Shown: positions 24,020 through 32,123 of the stretch, piece after piece
Layout of the letters: each line of letters starts with the position of its first letter
Numbering within the stretch: the first letter of the stretch is position 1
Source of the DNA: RAM1 sp050247515
GTDB taxonomy: Bacteria > Pseudomonadota > Gammaproteobacteria > Burkholderiales > Burkholderiaceae_C
NCBI GenBank assembly: GCA_050247515.1
Contig: JBFWUB010000010.1
Location: 92,509 to 156,508, forward strand
Direction: 5' to 3'
DNA length: 64,000 nucleotides
Position numbers and translations under genes: made by a program
Notes under the pieces: generated by a model
The model's input: the letters and a program-made list of their open reading frames with translations, nothing else
Databases searched by the model: none
Told to the model about the DNA's origin: nothing

Positions 24020-24943
24020 TTGGCCCACGCTGCAGCGCTGGACAAGGGCCTGGTCGTCGGCAGCTTCGGCCGCCATTGCCTGGTGGAAACACCCGAGGGC
24101 CAGCGCGTCATCTGCCACCCGCGCGGCAAGAAGAGCCAGGTCGTCGTGGGCGACCGCGTGCTGTGGCTGCCATCTCAGGACGAAGGCACGATTGAGAAGA
24201 TCGAGGAACGGCGCAACCTGTTTTACCGCCAGGACGAGATCCGAACCAAATCATTCGCCGCCAACCTGGACCAGGTGCTGATCCTGATCGCCGCCGAACC
24301 CGAGTTTTCCGAAAGCCAGCTGGCGCGCGCGCTGATTGCCGCCGAGGCAGAGCGCATCCGCCCCATCATCGCGCTGAACAAGAGCGATCTGGTGGAACCG
24401 TTCGAGCGTGCCTGGAGCCGCCTGCTGCCCTACCAGCACATGCACTACGGCGTGCTGCCGCTTTGCCTGCGCCTGTCGGGCGATGTGGATCGCGAGCATT
24501 TGCTCAAGCACCTGCAGGGCAAGACCACCCTGGTACTCGGCCCCTCAGGCGCCGGCAAGAGCACGCTGATCAACCTGCTGGTGCCCGGCGCACTGGCCGA
24601 GACCAACGAGATTTCGCAGGCCCTGAATTCGGGCAGGCACACCACGACCAGTACCACCTGGTATTGGGTGGACGAGGCACGCACCACGGCGTTGATCGAC
24701 TCACCCGGGTTCCAGGAGTTCGGCCTGAACCATATCGACCCGATGAACCTGGCCACCTGCATGCCGGACCTGCGCGTGCACATCGAGAACTGCAGGTTCT
24801 ACAACTGCACCCACCTGCATGAGCCGGGCTGCGGTGTCATGGCACAGGTCAAGCCGGAACCCGGCCCCACGGAAGTCAGCGCACGCCGCTACAAAATCTA
24901 TAGCGAACTGTTCGCCGAGCTGTCACAGCCCAAACGCTACTGA
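24020..24943 (+). CDS. rsgA: Ribosome small subunit-dependent GTPase A
   Basis: 307 residues; a circularly permuted GTPase that matures the 30S subunit. An OB-fold (GDRVLWLPSQDEG) is followed by G4 NKSDLVE, G1 GPSGAGKSTLINLL and G3 DSPGFQEF. The C-terminal zinc site is CRFYNCTHLHEPGC. The start appears to be TTG (24020): no in-frame ATG or GTG fits before the OB-fold and the gene begins 6 bases after the phhB stop, so translation is probably coupled. Its 3' end overlaps hisC by 7 bases. Confidence 0.92.
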   Translation: MAHAAALDKGLVVGSFGRHCLVETPEGQRVICHPRGKKSQVVVGDRVLWLPSQDEGTIEKIEERRNLFYRQDEIRTKSFAANLDQVLILIAAEPEFSESQLARALIAAEAERIRPIIALNKSDLVEPFERAWSRLLPYQHMHYGVLPLCLRLSGDVDREHLLKHLQGKTTLVLGPSGAGKSTLINLLVPGALAETNEISQALNSGRHTTTSTTWYWVDEARTTALIDSPGFQEFGLNHIDPMNLATCMPDLRVHIENCRFYNCTHLHEPGCGVMAQVKPEPGPTEVSARRYKIYSELFAELSQPKRY

Positions 24944-26004
24944 ACCAGCCCGGCCAGTGCCTGTGCCAGTGCGTCGCACTGCGCCGGCGTGCCGATGCTG
25001 ATACGCAGGTACTGCTCGATGCGCGGCAGCCTGAAATGGCGTACCAGGATGCCCTGCTCGCGCAGCCGCGCAGCCAGCGTGGCCGCGTCGTGCGCCGGGT
25101 GGCGAGCCAGCACGAAGTTGGCCGACGACGGCAGGACCTGAAACCCCAGACCCTGCAGCTGCGCCACCAGGGCCTCGCGCGCACGGATGACGGCACTGCG
25201 CGTCTGTTCAAAGTGCACTGCGTCTTCATAGGCTGCAACGGCACCCGCCTGGGCCAGACGATCCAGCGGATAGGAATTGAAGCTGTTCTTGACGCGCTCC
25301 AGCGCATCGACAAGCGGCCGCTGGCCAAAGGCCAGCCCCACGCGCAGGCCGGCCAGCGAACGGCTTTTTGACAGCGTGTGCACCACCAGCAGGTTGGCAT
25401 AGTGCCCCACCAGAGCGATGGCACTTTCAGCGCCGAAATCCACATAGGCCTCGTCCACCAAAACCACGCAGCCGGGCTGGCTTTGCAGCAGTTCCTCCAC
25501 GGCTCCCAACGCCAGCGCCCGGCCCGTCGGTGCGTTGGGATTGGCAATGACGACACCGCCAGCATCGGTCGCGGCATAGCCTTGCACGTCAATCTGCATG
25601 GTGATGTCCAGCGGCACCGTCCGCGCCGCAATGCCATAGAGCCGGCAGTACACCGCGTAGAAGCTGTAGCTCACATCCGGCATCAGCAGAGGCTTGCCTT
25701 GCTGGAAGAACGCAAAGAATGCATGCGCCAGCACTTCGTCCGAACCGTTGCCCACAAACACCTGCGACGCGTCAATGCCATGATGCCGTGCCACGGCATG
25801 GCGCAGCGCGGTGGACTCCGGGTCGGGGTACAACTGCAGGCCCTGCCCGGCCGCGGTGGCAATGGCCCGCACCACGCGCTCGGACGGCGGGTAGGGATTT
25901 TCGTTGGTGTTCAGCTTGATCAGGTTGGCAATGCGCGGCTGCTCACCAGGCACATAGGGCGTCAGCCCAGCCACCACAGGGCTGAAGAAGGCGTCAGCAC
26001 CCAT
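24937..26004 (-). CDS. hisC: Histidinol-phosphate aminotransferase
   Basis: 355-residue fold-type I PLP enzyme for histidine biosynthesis. Visible features are IKLNTNENPYPPS, GNGSDEVLAHAF, the substrate/PLP region VIANPNAPTGRAL, VLVDEAYVDF and the Schiff-base lysine in HTLSKSRSLAGLRVG. Other his genes are not in the window, so this may be a second copy alongside one in the his operon. The ATG overlaps the stop of the upstream CobD/CbiB-like gene (TGATG), implying coupling. Confidence 0.93.
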   Translation of the reverse strand: MGADAFFSPVVAGLTPYVPGEQPRIANLIKLNTNENPYPPSERVVRAIATAAGQGLQLYPDPESTALRHAVARHHGIDASQVFVGNGSDEVLAHAFFAFFQQGKPLLMPDVSYSFYAVYCRLYGIAARTVPLDITMQIDVQGYAATDAGGVVIANPNAPTGRALALGAVEELLQSQPGCVVLVDEAYVDFGAESAIALVGHYANLLVVHTLSKSRSLAGLRVGLAFGQRPLVDALERVKNSFNSYPLDRLAQAGAVAAYEDAVHFEQTRSAVIRAREALVAQLQGLGFQVLPSSANFVLARHPAHDAATLAARLREQGILVRHFRLPRIEQYLRISIGTPAQCDALAQALAGLVQ

Positions 26005-26999
26005 CAGCCGAGCAACCGCGCCAGCGTCAGCAGGGCCAGCAGCACCATCCACAGCACCACAGAGCGCCAGACCAGACCCACGACACTGCGCAAGTGCCCC
26101 GGCTCGGGCTCGCGGCCGGGGGTGGCCTCCACGCCGGCAGGCGGCTCGCTGACACCGGCCGCCTGGAATGTACCGGAGCTGTTGGGCGCGAACACGGTCT
26201 TCAGCGCCTCGCCGCCCAGGCGCACGTTGATGGCGCCTGATGTGGCGGCCAGCACCACACCGTCGTTGTCATCGGGAAACCGCTGAGAATAGTTGCGCCA
26301 GCTGTCAATGGCTTCCTCAAAGCTGCCCACCACCGCAAACCCGAGCGCCGTGGCACGCGCGGGCAGCCAGTCAATCGCACGCCAGGCGCGGGCCGCGGCG
26401 CCTTGCAGCGCCGCGCTGGCCGGCTGCTGGCGCACCTTGCTGCGGTACGTCCAGTAGCGGCCCACGAACTCGCTCATACGGTACAACACCGCGCCCGCCG
26501 GGCCCAGGCCCAACGCGGCCAACACCGAAAACCAGCCCAGCACCCCGAACACATGGCGGTGGGCGGCCAGCACGGAATACTCGATGACGTGCCGCACGAT
26601 CTCGCTGCGCGGCAGCTCACTGGCGTCAACCTGCTGCCACTGGGCCAACAGCTCGCGCGCACGGGACTCATCGCCTGCGTCCAGTGCGTCACGGATTTCC
26701 GTGAAGTGGTGGCTGAACTGGCGAAAGCCCAACGTCACATACAGGATGGCAATGCTCCACAGCACGGCAAATGGCCAGCCCACCGTCCAGACCAGAAGCC
26801 AGTAGATGCCCAACGTGACCAGCGACGGGACCATGACCGCCAACGTCCATGCTACCCAGCCGTGATGTGTTTTGCCAGCGTCAAAGTTGCGGCTGACCTG
26901 CCGTGCCCAGCCACGCAACGCGGCGTGGATGGCATTGTGACGCGCCAGCGGTCGAACCTGCTCCAGCAACAGCGCGAACAGGATGGCGAAAAAGCTCAT
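26004..26999 (-). CDS. CobD/CbiB-family membrane protein
   Basis: 331 residues with several hydrophobic segments (FFAILFALLLEQV, LAVMVPSLVTLGIYWLLVW, VFGVLGWFSVLAALGLGPAG and a C-terminal LWMVLLALLTLARLLG). It has the CbiB/AmpE-like signature SEFVGRYWTYRSK and an 'INVRLGGEA' stretch. True CbiB attaches aminopropanol to the corrin ring, but no cobalamin gene is near, so a role in cobalamin synthesis is doubtful. Coupled to hisC and apparently leaderless. Confidence 0.75.
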   Translation of the reverse strand: MSFFAILFALLLEQVRPLARHNAIHAALRGWARQVSRNFDAGKTHHGWVAWTLAVMVPSLVTLGIYWLLVWTVGWPFAVLWSIAILYVTLGFRQFSHHFTEIRDALDAGDESRARELLAQWQQVDASELPRSEIVRHVIEYSVLAAHRHVFGVLGWFSVLAALGLGPAGAVLYRMSEFVGRYWTYRSKVRQQPASAALQGAAARAWRAIDWLPARATALGFAVVGSFEEAIDSWRNYSQRFPDDNDGVVLAATSGAINVRLGGEALKTVFAPNSSGTFQAAGVSEPPAGVEATPGREPEPGHLRSVVGLVWRSVVLWMVLLALLTLARLLG

Positions 27000-27005
27000 G
27001 GCGCA

Positions 27006-27011
27006 ATGATA
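27006..27011 (-). promoter_or_regulatory. Candidate -10 (TATCAT, minus strand) of the CobD/CbiB-like gene
   Basis: TATCAT ends exactly 6 bases before the ATG at 26999. No Shine-Dalgarno is present in the six-base gap. Confidence 0.45.
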
Positions 27012-27048
27012 GCGCCGGGCTATCGCGCGAAGGCCATTGCGCGAGACA

Positions 27049-27756
27049 TCAGGCCGCGAGGAAACGGTAGAAGTTGCGCAGCATGCCTGCGGTAGCGCCC
27101 CAGATGAAGCGCTCGGTGCTGCCATCCATGTAAGGCATGGACAGCCATTCGCGCCGCACACCGGCAAACTCGAACGCGTGGTGGCGGTGGTGCGCCGGGT
27201 TCATCAGGAAATCCAGCGGCACCTCGAACACGTCAGCCACCTCGAAGGCATTCGGCGTCAGCAAATGCCCGGGCTGCACCAGCGCCACCACGGGCGTCAC
27301 GATGAACTGGGTGCCGGTGGTGTAGGTCGGCAACGTGCCCACCACTTCGACGAAGCGCTCATCCAGGCCGACCTCCTCCTGGGCCTCGCGCAACGCGGTA
27401 TGCGCGGCGTCCTTGTCGGTTTCATCCGATTTGCCGCCGGGAAAGGCCACCTGCCCTGAGTGCGTGGACAGGTGCGTGGCACGTTCGGTCAGCAGCATCG
27501 TGGGCCGATCGCGCATGACGATAGGCACCAGCACTGCGGCATGGGTGGGCTTGCGGTCGGCAAACTTGCGCTCCAGCCAGAACTCGGGTTCCCAGCGCGG
27601 CGGTTGCACAAAGCGCTGGCGGATCGCCTCAGGCTCCAGGGCATCGCGCGCCACCGCCGGCAGGTGTGCGTCGATGCGCGTCACCTCGACCGTGCGTGGA
27701 TCGAAGTTGGGCAGGCGCGACAAGGGGGTATCGGCAGGGACCGGGTCAATGGGCAT
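27049..27756 (-). CDS. CoA pyrophosphatase-type Nudix hydrolase
   Basis: 235 residues. The Nudix box is intact: GGKSDETDKD, then ALREAQEEVGL. The preceding LSTHSGQVAFPGG matches the NuCoA signature of CoA pyrophosphatases (NudL/YeaB group), supporting hydrolysis of CoA or acyl-CoA to 3'-phosphoadenosine phosphate and phosphopantetheine. N-terminal 70 residues are variable. It begins just after the rplS terminator, so it probably has its own promoter. Confidence 0.9.
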   Translation of the reverse strand: MPIDPVPADTPLSRLPNFDPRTVEVTRIDAHLPAVARDALEPEAIRQRFVQPPRWEPEFWLERKFADRKPTHAAVLVPIVMRDRPTMLLTERATHLSTHSGQVAFPGGKSDETDKDAAHTALREAQEEVGLDERFVEVVGTLPTYTTGTQFIVTPVVALVQPGHLLTPNAFEVADVFEVPLDFLMNPAHHRHHAFEFAGVRREWLSMPYMDGSTERFIWGATAGMLRNFYRFLAA

Positions 27757-27771
27757 GGGAGGGCGGGAATG

Positions 27772-27807
27772 AAAAAGCCGCCACGAGCACTTGGCTGGCG
27801 GCGGCTT
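27772..27807 (-). terminator. Terminator of the rpsP-rimM-trmD-rplS operon
   Basis: Reading on the minus strand, AAGCCGCC and GGCGGCTT form an interrupted stem followed by TTTTTC. It starts about 18 bases after the rplS stop. Confidence 0.75.
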
Positions 27808-27824
27808 CGGGCAAGGCGGGCTGC

Positions 27825-28199
27825 TTACTGGGCAGCGGCGGACTTGCTCGGCAGCTTCTCCTTGATGCGGGCCGACTTGCCGCTGCGCTCACGCAGGTAG
27901 TACAGCTTGGCGCGGCGCACATCGCCGCGGCGCTTGACTTCAATGCCGGCAATCAGGGGGCTGTAGGTCTGGAAGGTACGCTCAACGCCTTCGCCGCTGG
28001 AGATCTTGCGCACGGTGAAGCCGCTGTTCAGGCCGCGGTTGCGCTTGGCAATCACGACGCCTTCATAGGCCTGCACACGCTTGCGGTTGCCTTCCACCAC
28101 GTTGACGCTCACTACAACGGTGTCGCCGGGGGCGAATTCGGGGATTTTCTTGCCGAGCCGGGCGATTTCTTCCTGCTCAAGGGTCTGGATCAGATTCAT
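27825..28199 (-). CDS. rplS: 50S ribosomal protein L19
   Basis: 124 residues with the standard start NLIQTLEQEEIARLGKKIPE, the central PGDTVVVSVNVVEGNRKRV and the L19 signature segment VKRRGDVRRAKLYYLRERSGK. Last gene of the rpsP operon, about 105 bases after the trmD stop, and followed by a terminator. The C-terminus is extended by SARIKEKLPSKSAAAQ. Confidence 0.98.
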   Translation of the reverse strand: MNLIQTLEQEEIARLGKKIPEFAPGDTVVVSVNVVEGNRKRVQAYEGVVIAKRNRGLNSGFTVRKISSGEGVERTFQTYSPLIAGIEVKRRGDVRRAKLYYLRERSGKSARIKEKLPSKSAAAQ

Positions 28200-28303
28200 G
28201 GTTTACCTCAGGGATCTTGCCCGCGCTACGCTAGGGGCCCGTGCATTGCGTAGGGTGAATACGCTGCGGTGGGCGGCCGGACAGAGGATCGAAAAGCCTT
28301 TGA

Positions 28304-29062
28304 TTATAAACAATTTTCAGCTGGTTTCGCCAGCAAGGCCTCGTCGGCGGCGCTCAAGAGCCCGGCCGAGCGAGCGGCGGAAATCAGGTCCGGGCGGTGC
28401 CGGGCCGTGATTTCAAGCCGCCGATCGCGGCGCCAGCGCTCGATTTGCGCGTGGTGACCCGACAGCAGCGCCGCCGGCACCGGCTGGCCATCCCAGGTTT
28501 CGGGCCGGGTGTAATGGGGGCAATCGAGCAGGCCATCCAACGCCGGGTTAAAGCTGTCAAGCTGGTGGCTGCCTTCGTCATTCAGCACGCCGGGTTGCAG
28601 GCGGGCCACCGCATCCAGCAGCGCCATGGCGGCAATTTCACCGCCCGACAGAACAAAGTCGCCCAGGCTGACCTGCACATCCACATGGGTGTCGATGAAG
28701 CGCTGATCGATCCCTTCGTAGCGCCCGCACACCAGCACAGCACCGGCGCTGGTGGACCACCGCGCCACCGCCGCGTGATCCAGGCGCGACCCCACCGGCG
28801 AAAACAGCACCACGGGCGCCGAATCGGCGCGGTCGGTCCGGATGGCCTGCAGGCAGCGCGCCAGCGGCGCGGCCATCATCACCATGCCCGGGCCGCCACC
28901 AAAAGGTCGGTCGTCCACCCGGCGGTAATTGCCGTCGGCAAAAGCGCGCAGTGCCCACAGGCGCACGTCCACCTGGCGAGACTCGTAGGCACGGCGTGTG
29001 ACGCCCGCCTCCAGAAACGGGCCAAACAGCTCGGGAAACAGGGTGATGACGTCAAAGCGCAT
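28304..29062 (-). CDS. trmD: tRNA (guanine-N1)-methyltransferase
   Basis: 252 residues; methylates G37 of tRNAs reading CNN and GNN codons. SPOUT fold with the trefoil knot: MRFDVITLFPELF at the start, RPFGGGPGMVMMAAPL, VCGRYEGIDQRF and LGDFVLSGGEIAAM, then RPETWDGQPVP. The start MRFDVITLF is invariant in the family. It lies 16 bases downstream of rimM within the ribosomal operon. Confidence 0.97.
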   Translation of the reverse strand: MRFDVITLFPELFGPFLEAGVTRRAYESRQVDVRLWALRAFADGNYRRVDDRPFGGGPGMVMMAAPLARCLQAIRTDRADSAPVVLFSPVGSRLDHAAVARWSTSAGAVLVCGRYEGIDQRFIDTHVDVQVSLGDFVLSGGEIAAMALLDAVARLQPGVLNDEGSHQLDSFNPALDGLLDCPHYTRPETWDGQPVPAALLSGHHAQIERWRRDRRLEITARHRPDLISAARSAGLLSAADEALLAKPAENCL

Positions 29063-29078
29063 GGCGTGTGCGCTCCGC

Positions 29079-29723
29079 TCAGTAATCGGGCTGCCAGTCC
29101 ACCGTGATGCGCCGCGCCGCCAGGTCCACCCCATCCACATAGGCCGACACAAACGGGATCAGGCGCTCCTGGGGCTTGCCGTCCACCTCGAAAGCCAGTA
29201 CCAGCACGGTCTGCGGACCGGTGGCCATCAGATCGGTCACCCGGCCCAGCGCCGCGCCTTCACGGTTGACCACGTCCAGGCCCATCAGATCCACCCAGTA
29301 ATACTCGTCGGTACCCGCTGTGGGAAAGCTGGAGCGCGGCACGAACACGCGCGCGCCTTTGAGCGCCTCGGCGGCGGAGCGGTCGGGAATGTCTTCCGCG
29401 CAGGCAACGACGGTGTCGGAGTGGTCCCTGGCCTCGCGCACGCGCAGCAGCAGCGTGCCGGAGAACGTTTTGGCACCACGCTCGGACGGCTGCAGGTACC
29501 AGCGCTTGGAAGAAAAAAGCGCCTCGGGTGAGGCGCTGTGGGGCAGGACCTTGAACCAGCCCTTGATGCCCCAGGCATCGGCAATGCGCCCGACTTCGAT
29601 TGCATCCGCCGGGAGTTCGGCAGAATCAAGCGCCCCCACGCTTGTCACCGCGTGTACTGCGCTGCCCCCCGTGGGGGCCGCAGCCGCCTTGGGGCGGCCC
29701 AGCGGCGGCTGAGCCCGGGACAT
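29079..29723 (-). CDS. rimM: Ribosome maturation factor RimM
   Basis: 214 residues as annotated; binds S19 and matures the 30S head. The RimM barrel starts at IEVGRIADAWGIKGWFKVLP, followed by the PRC-barrel part VDLMGLDVVNREGAALGRV and ending in ITVDWQPDY. The ATG at 29723 is 4 bases after the rpsP stop, so reinitiation is plausible. The first 28 residues (PPLGRPKAAAAPTGG and flanks) are encoded by a REP-like palindrome. GTG codons at 29648 or 29639 would give proteins of 190 or 187 residues, closer to the usual length, so the start is uncertain. Confidence 0.9.
   Translation of the reverse strand: MSRAQPPLGRPKAAAAPTGGSAVHAVTSVGALDSAELPADAIEVGRIADAWGIKGWFKVLPHSASPEALFSSKRWYLQPSERGAKTFSGTLLLRVREARDHSDTVVACAEDIPDRSAAEALKGARVFVPRSSFPTAGTDEYYWVDLMGLDVVNREGAALGRVTDLMATGPQTVLVLAFEVDGKPQERLIPFVSAYVDGVDLAARRITVDWQPDY
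29659..29709. repeat. REP-like G+C-rich palindromic repeat at the 5' end of rimM
   Basis: About 50 bases with two foldbacks, CCCCC-GT-GGGGG and GCCGCC-TTGG-GGCGGC, nested in outer GCCGC/GCGGC arms. I recognise this type of sequence as a dispersed element of Comamonadaceae genomes, usually found in intergenic or gene-end positions. Here it falls between rpsP and the RimM domain and is open in the rimM frame. Confidence 0.6.
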
Positions 29724-29727
29724 TTGA

Positions 29728-29979
29728 TCAGGCTGCCTTTGCGGCGGCCTGCTTGATCAGGCGCTCCACGGTGGGGGATGCCTGGGCGCCAACGCCCTTC
29801 CAGTAGGTCAGGCGGTCTTGGGCGATGCGGATGCTTTCCTCGCTGCCCTTGGCGATCGGGTTGTAAAAACCGATCCGCTCGATGAAGCGGCCGTCACGGC
29901 GCACGCGCTTGTCGGCCACGACGATATTGAAGAACGGACGGGCCTTGGCGCCGCCACGGGAGAGTCGAATGACGACCAT
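29728..29979 (-). CDS. rpsP: 30S ribosomal protein S16
   Basis: 83 residues: MVVIRLSRGGAKARPFFNIV, then DKRVRRDGRFIERIGFYNP and DRLTYWKGVGAQ, all standard for S16. The AAAGGA Shine-Dalgarno is well placed before the ATG. First gene of the rpsP-rimM-trmD-rplS operon, read from the promoter at 30080-30108. Confidence 0.98.
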   Translation of the reverse strand: MVVIRLSRGGAKARPFFNIVVADKRVRRDGRFIERIGFYNPIAKGSEESIRIAQDRLTYWKGVGAQASPTVERLIKQAAAKAA

Positions 29980-30079
29980 GATTTATCCTTTGGGTGGTCT
30001 GGAATTGCTTCCGGTAATCTCTCAGCGTTTGAGACACGCGACATGGCCACCCGGCCAGCGACACGCTGAAAAGCCTTCC

Positions 30080-30108
30080 ATTATATCAACTTCATTTTTT
30101 ATGCCCAA
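30080..30108 (-). promoter_or_regulatory. Promoter of the rpsP operon (-35 TTGGGC, 17-base spacer, -10 TATAAT)
   Basis: On the minus strand a consensus TATAAT (30085-30080) is preceded at 17 bases by TTGGGC (30108-30103). This predicts a leader of about 95 bases before rpsP. The -35 lies within the first codons of the divergent acetyltransferase gene. It is the best sigma-70 match I saw in the window. Confidence 0.75.
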
Positions 30109-30628
30109 CATCCGCCCAAGCCGTGACGATGACGTGCCCGACATCACCGCGATCTATGCCCACCATGTGCTGCACGGCACCGGCACCTTCGAGACCACGC
30201 CGCCCACCGAGTCCGAAATGGCCGCGCGCCGCGCCGATGTGCTGGGCAAAGGCCTGCCCTGGCTGGTAGCGGAGGACGGCGGGCGCATCCTGGGCTACGC
30301 CTATTGCCAATGGTTCAAGCCCCGGCCTGCTTACCGTTTTTCGGCCGAGGACTCGATCTACCTGGCTGCCAGCGCCACCGGCCAGGGCGTGGGCCGCCAG
30401 TTGCTGGCCGAAGTCGCCCGCCACGCCGAGGCCGCCGGCGTGCGCAAGCTGATCGCCGTCATCGGCGATTCAGGCAACGCGGGCTCGGTGGGCGTCCACC
30501 GCGCGCTGGGGTTCAACCAGGTCGGCGTGCTCAAGTCCTGCGGCTGGAAATTCGGCAAATGGCTGGACGTGGTGTTGATGGAAAAATTTCTGGGCGAGGG
30601 TGACACCACCCCCGCAGAGGGCGCATGA
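30101..30628 (+). CDS. GNAT N-acetyltransferase, phosphinothricin/methionine sulfoximine acetyltransferase-like
   Basis: 175 residues. The sequence GTGTFETTPPTESEM, the strand YRFSAEDSIYLA, the acetyl-CoA loop GQGVGRQLLAEVA and the tail AVIGDSGNAGSVGVHRALGF match the PAT/MddA group. These acetylate amino-acid analogues such as methionine sulfoximine; natural substrates vary. The ATG overlaps the -35 region of the divergent rpsP promoter. Its end overlaps the next gene by 4 bases. Confidence 0.88.
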   Translation: MPNIRPSRDDDVPDITAIYAHHVLHGTGTFETTPPTESEMAARRADVLGKGLPWLVAEDGGRILGYAYCQWFKPRPAYRFSAEDSIYLAASATGQGVGRQLLAEVARHAEAAGVRKLIAVIGDSGNAGSVGVHRALGFNQVGVLKSCGWKFGKWLDVVLMEKFLGEGDTTPAEGA

Positions 30629-31071
30629 AAAACAAGACCATGGCGGCCTGGCTCGCCTTTGTGGGTGGCCCGTTGGGCCTTCACCGCTTTTACCTGCATG
30701 GCCTGGGTGACATGTGGGGCTGGGCGCTGCCCATTCCATCAGCGCTGGGCCTGTACGGCATCCAGCGGGTTCAGCAGTACGGCCTGGACGACCAGGCCAG
30801 CTGGGTGCTGATTCCCTTGCTGGGCTTCACCATGGCTGGCTGCGCGCTCACGGCCATCATCTATGGCCTGATGACGCCCGAGAAATGGAACGCGCGCTTC
30901 AATCCGCGGGCGGCACCCGACGCGCCGCCTGGACGCACCGGCTGGCTGACGATTGGCGCGGTGGTGGCGTCACTGCTGATAGGCACCACGGTACTGATGT
31001 CCAGCATCGTCTTCAGTTTCCAGCGGTACTTTGAATACCAGGTGGAAGAAGGCCGCAAGATCAGCCAGTGA
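30625..31071 (+). CDS. TM2-domain membrane protein
   Basis: 148 residues. The first 50 residues (KTMAAWLAFVGGPLGLHRFY, then LHGLGDMWGW) fit the TM2 pattern of two short helices joined by a G-x-HRFY turn. Two further hydrophobic segments follow (SWVLIPLLGFTMAGCALTAI and TIGAVVASLLIGTTVLMSSI). Function unknown. Coupled by overlap to the acetyltransferase gene and convergent with the phosphate transporter gene. Confidence 0.75.
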   Translation: MKNKTMAAWLAFVGGPLGLHRFYLHGLGDMWGWALPIPSALGLYGIQRVQQYGLDDQASWVLIPLLGFTMAGCALTAIIYGLMTPEKWNARFNPRAAPDAPPGRTGWLTIGAVVASLLIGTTVLMSSIVFSFQRYFEYQVEEGRKISQ

Positions 31072-31093
31072 ATACCCGGGTCAGACACCCCGG

Positions 31094-32104
31094 TCAGAAA
31101 AGCTGCAGGCTGACCCAGTAGGCCACCGCCGCCACGAAAGCCGACGCGGGAATGGTGAAAATCCAGGCCCACACGATGTTGCCGGCCACCCCCCAGCGCA
31201 CCGCCGATGCCCGGCGGGCCGAGCCCACCCCGACGATGGCGCCGGTGATGGTGTGGGTGGTGGATACCGGAATGCCCATGGCCGTGGCCAGGAACAGCGT
31301 GATGGCGCCGCCGGTTTCCGCGCAGAAGCCGCCCACGGGCTTGAGCTTGGTGATCTTCTGGCCCATGGTCTTGACGATGCGCCAGCCGCCAAACATGGTG
31401 CCCGCCGCGATGGCCACGTAGCAGCTGATGATGACCCAGCCTGGCGGCGCCTTGTCGCCAGCCGCCGTGTAGCCGGTGGCAATCAGCAACATCCAGATGA
31501 TGCCAATGGTCTTTTGCGCGTCATTGCCGCCGTGGCCCAGGCTGTAGGCCCCGGCCGAGACCAGCTGCAGGCGGCGAAACCAGGAGTCCACCCGCGAAGG
31601 CGCGGTCCGGCGGAACACCCAGGCCACCGCCAGCATCATCAGCGAGCCAAGCAGGAAGCCCAGCATGGGCGACACGAAGATGAAGGCCACCGTCTTCATG
31701 ATGCCGGCCGACAGCAGCGCACCCGATCCCGCCTTGGCGATCACCGCACCCACGATGCCGCCGATCAGCGCGTGCGACGAACTGCTCGGTATGCCGTAAT
31801 ACCAAGTCAGCACGTTCCAGGTGATCGCGCCCACCAGCGCACCGAAAACGACGTGCGTATCCACCACGCCTGGCTGCACAATGCCCTTGCCCACCGTGGC
31901 CGCCACGCTGAGATGGAATACGAAAATGGCGATGAAGTTGAAGAATGCCGCGAACAGCACGGCATGCGCCGGCTTGAGCACCCCCGTGGACACGACCGTG
32001 GCAATGGAGTTTGCCGCGTCGTGAAAACCGTTCATGAAGTCAAAGGCCAGCGCCAGCGCCACCAGAAGGACGACGACCCACAGGGCCACTTGTACCGTTT
32101 CCAT
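31094..32104 (-). CDS. Inorganic phosphate transporter (PiT family)
   Basis: 336 residues with about ten membrane helices. PiT signatures occur in both halves: FDFMNGFHDAANSIATVV near the N-terminus and SAGAYSLGHGGNDAQKTIGI in the second repeat, each with the phosphate-binding GxND-type segment. Low-affinity, cation-coupled phosphate uptake is the expected role. It lies 19 bases downstream of the DUF47 gene, its usual partner, in one transcription unit. Confidence 0.95.
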   Translation of the reverse strand: METVQVALWVVVLLVALALAFDFMNGFHDAANSIATVVSTGVLKPAHAVLFAAFFNFIAIFVFHLSVAATVGKGIVQPGVVDTHVVFGALVGAITWNVLTWYYGIPSSSSHALIGGIVGAVIAKAGSGALLSAGIMKTVAFIFVSPMLGFLLGSLMMLAVAWVFRRTAPSRVDSWFRRLQLVSAGAYSLGHGGNDAQKTIGIIWMLLIATGYTAAGDKAPPGWVIISCYVAIAAGTMFGGWRIVKTMGQKITKLKPVGGFCAETGGAITLFLATAMGIPVSTTHTITGAIVGVGSARRASAVRWGVAGNIVWAWIFTIPASAFVAAVAYWVSLQLF

Positions 32105-32123
32105 GCCGGGTATTCCGTGCGGA

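Noticed and set aside
26004..26999. Cobalamin biosynthesis locus
   Set aside because: Only one CbiB-like gene is present, with no cob/cbi genes or cobalamin riboswitch nearby, so the family name is not taken as function.
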